Below are positions 50,614 through 55,152 of a stretch of 55,152 nucleotides of DNA, one piece after another. Source of the stretch: SIG291 sp045543455 (GTDB taxonomy: Bacteria > Bacillota > Clostridia > Lachnospirales > Lachnospiraceae); NCBI GenBank assembly GCA_045543455.1, contig JAZQMK010000099.1, positions 1-55,152 on the forward strand, given 5' to 3'. The position numbers were made by a program, and so were the translations under genes. Within the stretch, counting starts at the first letter, position 1. The number at the start of each line of letters is the position of its first letter. The notes beneath the pieces were generated by a model that worked only from the letters and a program-made list of their open reading frames with translations, searched no databases and was not told the origin of the DNA.

Positions 50614-53600
50614 TTTTATATTCCTTTACAGCCTTCTTGGCTGCTTCATATTGTTCTTTTGCCTTAATGATTTCTTCATTACTTATTTCATTTGTGGCAT
50701 ATATGCTATGTTCTAGCATCAAAACCAATTCACTAATGTCATAAGCAAATACATTTTCAAACTTATTCGCATATTCGAAAGGTGTCAGACTATCCGCATT
50801 TTTTATATACTTGTGTCCGTAAACATCTCTTATACGTTTATAGAACATAACAATTTTATAATCGTTAGTCATTTTATTTAATTTAATTCTAAAAAGTATT
50901 TCTCTTACAAAAGGACTAACAATAAATGCAATAAATAATATTGTAATTATCACGCCAAAAAGCATCGCAAAAGTTATTAATATTTTAAATGCCAATTCTA
51001 CAAAAAATGAAGTTAATCCACTTATATCCTCTGCAGTTGTTCTTCCATATCTGGCTGCATTTGTCGGCTCGTAGGTTACAAAGCCTAAATTTTGAATATA
51101 GACCTCCGGATAAGCATGGGCACAACGGGTTCTTATAACAAACTCTCCTTCGCCCTCTTCCTCTGGTACGAAACCTTCAACATATCTTACTGTAAGTCCT
51201 ACACTTCTTGCCATAAGTACATATGCACTGGCAAAGTCAGAACAGGTTCCTGTTTTTCCCTCAAAAAGGAAATATTCCACACTGTCGTCCGGTGCTTTAT
51301 AGTCCAAATCATACATAAAATCTGCTTCATAAAAATAATCAGCTAAAGCCTGTGCTTTTTCCCAATCGTAAGTACAGTCTTTTGTTATATCAAGGGCGAG
51401 TTCCTTTATTCTTTGTGGTATTTGGTCTACATTTTCCTTATATGCAAGAGCATATTCCTTTGCTACAAAATTATCATTCAAAAATGCCAGTGCAACATTT
51501 GCCGCTTCTTTTTCATTATTTTCAAGCAGTAAATCATACAGTTCTGTAAGCATCTTTTCTGATTCTTCCGTGGTAAAATTAGCGCCACCTGCCTGTATCC
51601 AAATATTTCTTGATTCATAATCATCAAAATATTCCACATTATATCTTAAATAAGCAGGAAGCATATCATTGTATATAAACACCTCTGATTTAGTTACCTT
51701 AGCACTTCTAATTATATTTTTTTCAGTACCTTGTGACTGACTGTAAATACGCAAGGTTCTAGACGGTACAATAAATGACCTACTTTGGAAATTAAGTGCA
51801 TCAATATGAAGCACATCACCGTATTCAACACTATATGTATTAGCTACATTTTCAAGGCCATATTTTTTAGCAAATTCACTATCATAATTACAGGCTGTTC
51901 TAATAGCCTGTGTCAGCCTGTTGAGATTTCTATACTGACTTATATTACTCCACGCTGCAATATTTATAGTATGATTTGAGTATTCATCCAACCCATACCA
52001 TCTGTCATTTTTAAAATCATACATATCAAAGCTTTGTTTCTTTAAATATATAAAGAGATCGTCTCTATTTTCCGACATAATGCTGTATAACCTTCTGTTA
52101 TTAATATTATTAAAGTTATCCGCATTTCCCGAATATTCACTCATATCCGAATATTCCTCTGGCAGATTTATACTAATATTACCACCCATAAATGCCAGTT
52201 CGAATATATGATAATATTTTGTTTCCTGCTGCTTTGGTATAGCTGAGGATATCATAACAAATGCCAGTGCATACATAAATACAGACAACAATCCGGCAAA
52301 ATACCCTTCTATACGCTTTTTTCCATCCTTAAAGGTTCTAACATGAACTAAAAATGCGGCCATATTTAGTATAACCACCACAGCAACCCATACTATGTCT
52401 ATTTCTCGCATTACCTTTACTGAAAGTATAAATGGTATAAAGCTTACCAGCATAAGAAATGAGGTTCTGTATAATGCCATTGTAAAATAATAGACTACAA
52501 GGGCAAAAAACACCGTAAATATCATTAATATAGATACTAAATATCTAGTATTATTATCTACAACATCACCACCGGACATAAACCACTGACCAAAGGTCAT
52601 ATAGTCCGCAAAAACTATTCGCGCAAATATATTTAACAATATTACCGTACCCACAGTAATTATCATCGAACCAACAATCTTGTGATTCTGCACAAAAAAT
52701 GCAAAGGCAAATAAACCTGCACATAATAATGCCTGAATTAAAGTCCAATAAGAAAGTACTTCAATATGGAACACCCTAAATAATATCACACTCAATGACA
52801 CAGCAAGTGCATATGGTATAATCATTTGCGCAAGCCTTGAAAACTTACTGTTTTTCACAGCCTTTTCTTTTTCAGGCTTTGCATAAACCTTACCTGCTGA
52901 AGAATAAATTGTCGTATATTGAAACATCCCACTTTGCTGCAATATATACTGGGCATCCTCATGCTCATTTGGTGTAGAATAAATGCTTACGCCATTTTTT
53001 GAATCATCCCCAGAAAATTTAGGAACTCGTGGTGTATCAATATTATTGGAAAAGCTGTACCTAGCCAGCATAATTCGAATATTTTCCAAGTCTTTTTCAT
53101 CATTTACACTATATTCCTCAAAATGATTATTCATATAAACATAAAAATTAACGGTATAGTTTTGCTTTAATAATACCTGCATTATACCTAAAGCATTTTC
53201 TACTGCCGCCTCGTTAATAATTCTTTGCATACCCTCGTCTAAATTATTGCCGACACTGTCAAGAACTACATTTATTCCGTGAGAAGTCATCTCGTCATCT
53301 AAACGTACCATTAATCTAGCGCGCTTTGCAGACTGCTTCCAGTTAATACGTTTTATAGGATCCCCAGGTACATATTCTCTATTATCATAGCCAGGAAAAC
53401 CACCAAAATTCTGACCTAAAACCTCTATGGTTTCTTCACTGTCATCGGTATGTAAGGACATCTGCATAGTCTGCATTATTTTTTCATCCTTAGGCGAAAT
53501 CTGAGCCATATTAGGAATAACGGCAACCTGTCTTTTTAAATCCGTATAGTCAATATTTTTTATCTTAAATGAAAATAAACCCAGATAATCTGTAACTTTT

Positions 53601-54016
53601 ATCTCCTTAATCCCTACATTTCCAAGACCACTTATTACTGCACTAAATTCCACATCAAATTCTTTTTCATGCCTTGGCAAGACAGAAACAAGCATCTCTT
53701 TATCATCACATAAAAAGCCTGAGTCTATAATATATTTTATTGAAATTGGAGTTGTTGGAAATATAGATTTATTTTTAATGACAACGTTCATATTTGCTGT
53801 ATCATTTTTTGACATAAGCTCATCAGCTATATCTATTTTAACATCTAAGAAACGTGATGAAAGCCACGCAAAAAAGACTGACAACACTGGTGCCAGTATA
53901 AGCGCAAACAACAAAAACCATCCCACATTTGCATTAAGAAATAATGCAAAGACTATGGCAAAGATTACTGTAAATATGTAATTAATAATCCCTTTAAATA
54001 CTGATATTCTTTTCAT
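50588..54016 (-). CDS. DUF58-transglutaminase fusion membrane protein
   Basis: 1142 residues. Two membrane helices near residues 8-55, then a DUF58 region with GYDNREYVPGDPIKRINWKQSAKRARLMVRL (about 210-245). A block of membrane helices follows at about 400-600 (TgpA-like). A transglutaminase core has Cys near 922 (GKTGTCSDFASAYVLMARSVGL), His near 968 (RCAHAYPEVYIQ) and an acidic residue in FVTYEPT. A last helix is near 1000-1035, then a cytosolic tail. These two parts are normally separate genes beside a MoxR gene. It may act in envelope remodelling; substrate unknown. Confidence 0.88.
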   Translation of the reverse strand: MKRISVFKGIINYIFTVIFAIVFALFLNANVGWFLLFALILAPVLSVFFAWLSSRFLDVKIDIADELMSKNDTANMNVVIKNKSIFPTTPISIKYIIDSGFLCDDKEMLVSVLPRHEKEFDVEFSAVISGLGNVGIKEIKVTDYLGLFSFKIKNIDYTDLKRQVAVIPNMAQISPKDEKIMQTMQMSLHTDDSEETIEVLGQNFGGFPGYDNREYVPGDPIKRINWKQSAKRARLMVRLDDEMTSHGINVVLDSVGNNLDEGMQRIINEAAVENALGIMQVLLKQNYTVNFYVYMNNHFEEYSVNDEKDLENIRIMLARYSFSNNIDTPRVPKFSGDDSKNGVSIYSTPNEHEDAQYILQQSGMFQYTTIYSSAGKVYAKPEKEKAVKNSKFSRLAQMIIPYALAVSLSVILFRVFHIEVLSYWTLIQALLCAGLFAFAFFVQNHKIVGSMIITVGTVILLNIFARIVFADYMTFGQWFMSGGDVVDNNTRYLVSILMIFTVFFALVVYYFTMALYRTSFLMLVSFIPFILSVKVMREIDIVWVAVVVILNMAAFLVHVRTFKDGKKRIEGYFAGLLSVFMYALAFVMISSAIPKQQETKYYHIFELAFMGGNISINLPEEYSDMSEYSGNADNFNNINNRRLYSIMSENRDDLFIYLKKQSFDMYDFKNDRWYGLDEYSNHTINIAAWSNISQYRNLNRLTQAIRTACNYDSEFAKKYGLENVANTYSVEYGDVLHIDALNFQSRSFIVPSRTLRIYSQSQGTEKNIIRSAKVTKSEVFIYNDMLPAYLRYNVEYFDDYESRNIWIQAGGANFTTEESEKMLTELYDLLLENNEKEAANVALAFLNDNFVAKEYALAYKENVDQIPQRIKELALDITKDCTYDWEKAQALADYFYEADFMYDLDYKAPDDSVEYFLFEGKTGTCSDFASAYVLMARSVGLTVRYVEGFVPEEEGEGEFVIRTRCAHAYPEVYIQNLGFVTYEPTNAARYGRTTAEDISGLTSFFVELAFKILITFAMLFGVIITILFIAFIVSPFVREILFRIKLNKMTNDYKIVMFYKRIRDVYGHKYIKNADSLTPFEYANKFENVFAYDISELVLMLEHSIYATNEISNEEIIKAKEQYEAAKKAVKEYKNDRKKNAR

Positions 54017-54017
54017 T

Positions 54018-54965
54018 CTATTCTACCGGAACCTTCACCTGCAAAAGTAAATATTTTATTGCACCTTCATTATCTGTTACTAAGGATTTACCCTTAGGAT
54101 TAAGCATAATTCTATGTGATAGCACATACGGTGCAAGTTTCTTTACATCATCCGGAACAACATAATCTCTGCCACATATAAACGCATATGCCTTTGCCAT
54201 ACGATTAAGAGCAATGCTTCCTCTTGGACTTACTCCAAGCTTAATAAAATCAGCATTTCTCGTAGCTTCAACTATATTTACAATATATTCCCTTATGGCC
54301 TTTGAGCATTTTACATTGTCCACCTCTTCCATAAGAGCAACTATATCCTGACAGCTAATTACTTCCTTTAGCTGCTTTGGGGATACATTTTTTTCATTAC
54401 GAAGCATAATATCCATCTCTTCTTCCCTGCTTGGATATCCTATGCTTATCTTTATAATAAATCTGTCCATCTGAGCTTCTGGAAGATGATATGTACCATA
54501 TGTTTCTACCGGATTTTGTGTAGCAAGTACCATAAATGGCTTTGGAAGTTCATAAGTCACACCATCCATACTAACCTGTCTTTCTTCCATTATCTCTAAA
54601 AGCGCAGACTGTGACTTTGGCGACGAACGATTAATCTCATCAGCCAATAAAAAGTTACAAAATGTCGCACCTTTTTTAAATTCGCTCTCTCCTGAGCTTG
54701 TATTAATCATTGTAAAACCTGTTATATCTGTTGGCATAACATCCGGCGTCATCTGCACACGGCCAAAAATACCATTGCAAGAATTGGCAAGTGCCGCTAC
54801 TAACTGTGTCTTACCTACACCAGGAACATCTTCTATAAGAACATGTCCTTTTGCGAGCATCGCTGCTATAACATATTCTATACACTCTCGTTTTCCTACT
54901 ATTACCTGCTCTACACTTTCAATAAGTGCTTCTATTTTCTTATTGTAATCTATTGTTCTTTCCAC
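54018..54965 (-). CDS. MoxR family AAA+ ATPase
   Basis: 315 residues. Walker A HVLIEDVPGVGKTQLVAALA, Walker B NFLLADEINRSSPKSQSALLEIMEERQVS, sensor 1 PFMVLATQNPVETYGTYHLPEAQMDRF and the C-terminal lid with GVSPRGSIALNRMAKAYAF are all typical. MoxR proteins act as chaperone-like partners of DUF58/VWA proteins; the DUF58-transglutaminase gene starts 2 bases downstream. Confidence 0.94.
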   Translation of the reverse strand: MERTIDYNKKIEALIESVEQVIVGKRECIEYVIAAMLAKGHVLIEDVPGVGKTQLVAALANSCNGIFGRVQMTPDVMPTDITGFTMINTSSGESEFKKGATFCNFLLADEINRSSPKSQSALLEIMEERQVSMDGVTYELPKPFMVLATQNPVETYGTYHLPEAQMDRFIIKISIGYPSREEEMDIMLRNEKNVSPKQLKEVISCQDIVALMEEVDNVKCSKAIREYIVNIVEATRNADFIKLGVSPRGSIALNRMAKAYAFICGRDYVVPDDVKKLAPYVLSHRIMLNPKGKSLVTDNEGAIKYLLLQVKVPVE

Positions 54966-55010
54966 ATTTATACCACCTTTCTATAATGCAATATTCTAAC
55001 ATATATATCA

Positions 55011-55044
55011 TAAAAAAACAATTAGCCAACAAAAGTTGGCTAAT
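55011..55044 (-). terminator. Terminator of the partial gene at the right edge
   Basis: ATTAGCCAAC (55021-55030) and GTTGGCTAAT (55035-55044) form a perfect 10-pair stem with an AAAA loop. On the minus strand it is followed by TGTTTTTTTATG. Confidence 0.88.
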
Positions 55045-55056
55045 TAATGTATGTTA

Positions 55057-55152
55057 TTAAACAAAAGTCTTTGGATTTGAGCAGTATTTTAACGCTGTAT
55101 CGTTAGAAATTCTCCACTCTCTTACAAGTCTCTTTAATTCTGAATCTAAAGT
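55057..55152 (-). CDS. 3' end of an unidentified gene (cut by window edge)
   Basis: The last 31 codons of a minus-strand frame, ending LKRLVREWRISNDTALKYCS and NPKTFV before a TAA at 55057-55059. A terminator follows directly, which supports a real gene end. Too short to identify. Confidence 0.55.
   Translation of the reverse strand, partial: TLDSELKRLVREWRISNDTALKYCSNPKTFV

Overview
The window is AT-rich, low-GC Firmicutes DNA. Strong GGAGG-type ribosome binding sites, consensus TTGACA/TATAAT promoters, a cotJ spore-coat operon, two chemoreceptors and a small intracellular pectin-degradation operon together suggest a gut Lachnospiraceae, perhaps a Lachnospira/Eubacterium eligens-like organism. 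The species guess is inference only.

Region 1 (1 to about 10,070) looks like the cargo end of an integrated mobile element. It starts with a Tn916-type tyrosine integrase (cut by the window edge) and its excisionase. Next comes an 890-base non-coding stretch with a nested inverted repeat that resembles a transfer origin, flanked by many copies of a GCTATGAAAA repeat. The rest is a one-directional defence operon. In transcription order it holds a proteasome/HslV-like Ntn hydrolase gene preceded by a tRNA-like leader, a small conserved protein, an extra DNA methyltransferase, a complete DpnII-type restriction-modification set (dpnM, dpnA, dpnB), an SF1 helicase and a DUF2290-like protein. The last four genes overlap at their ends and look translationally coupled. 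The right boundary of the element is probably within the gene-poor 9,240-10,070 stretch.

Region 2 (10,100-26,100) is ordinary chromosome with accessory pieces: a GNAT/epimerase/YjbR operon; a GntR-controlled ABC-2 transporter; cotJAB (fused) and cotJC; an amidohydrolase; a chemoreceptor; a GIY-YIG protein and a NUDIX hydrolase; a heterodimeric ABC exporter divergent from an AraC regulator; and a small phage-like cluster with an XRE regulator and a clear operator.

Region 3 (26,100-45,300) carries guaA with a collapsed glutaminase domain, NSS, MATE and NhaC transporters, purC, a second chemoreceptor, a bile-salt-hydrolase-like enzyme, an orphan ABC permease, a secreted amidase followed by a 53-residue protein, DegV, a DHH phosphoesterase, a GGDEF/EAL protein, a divergent RsmH and a LytTR regulator with an unusually clear four-copy binding site.

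Region 4 (45,300-55,152) is a GH28-PL22-dehydrogenase operon for oligogalacturonate, a divergent SDR, then a MoxR / DUF58-transglutaminase module with the last two domains fused, and the 3' end of an unidentified gene.
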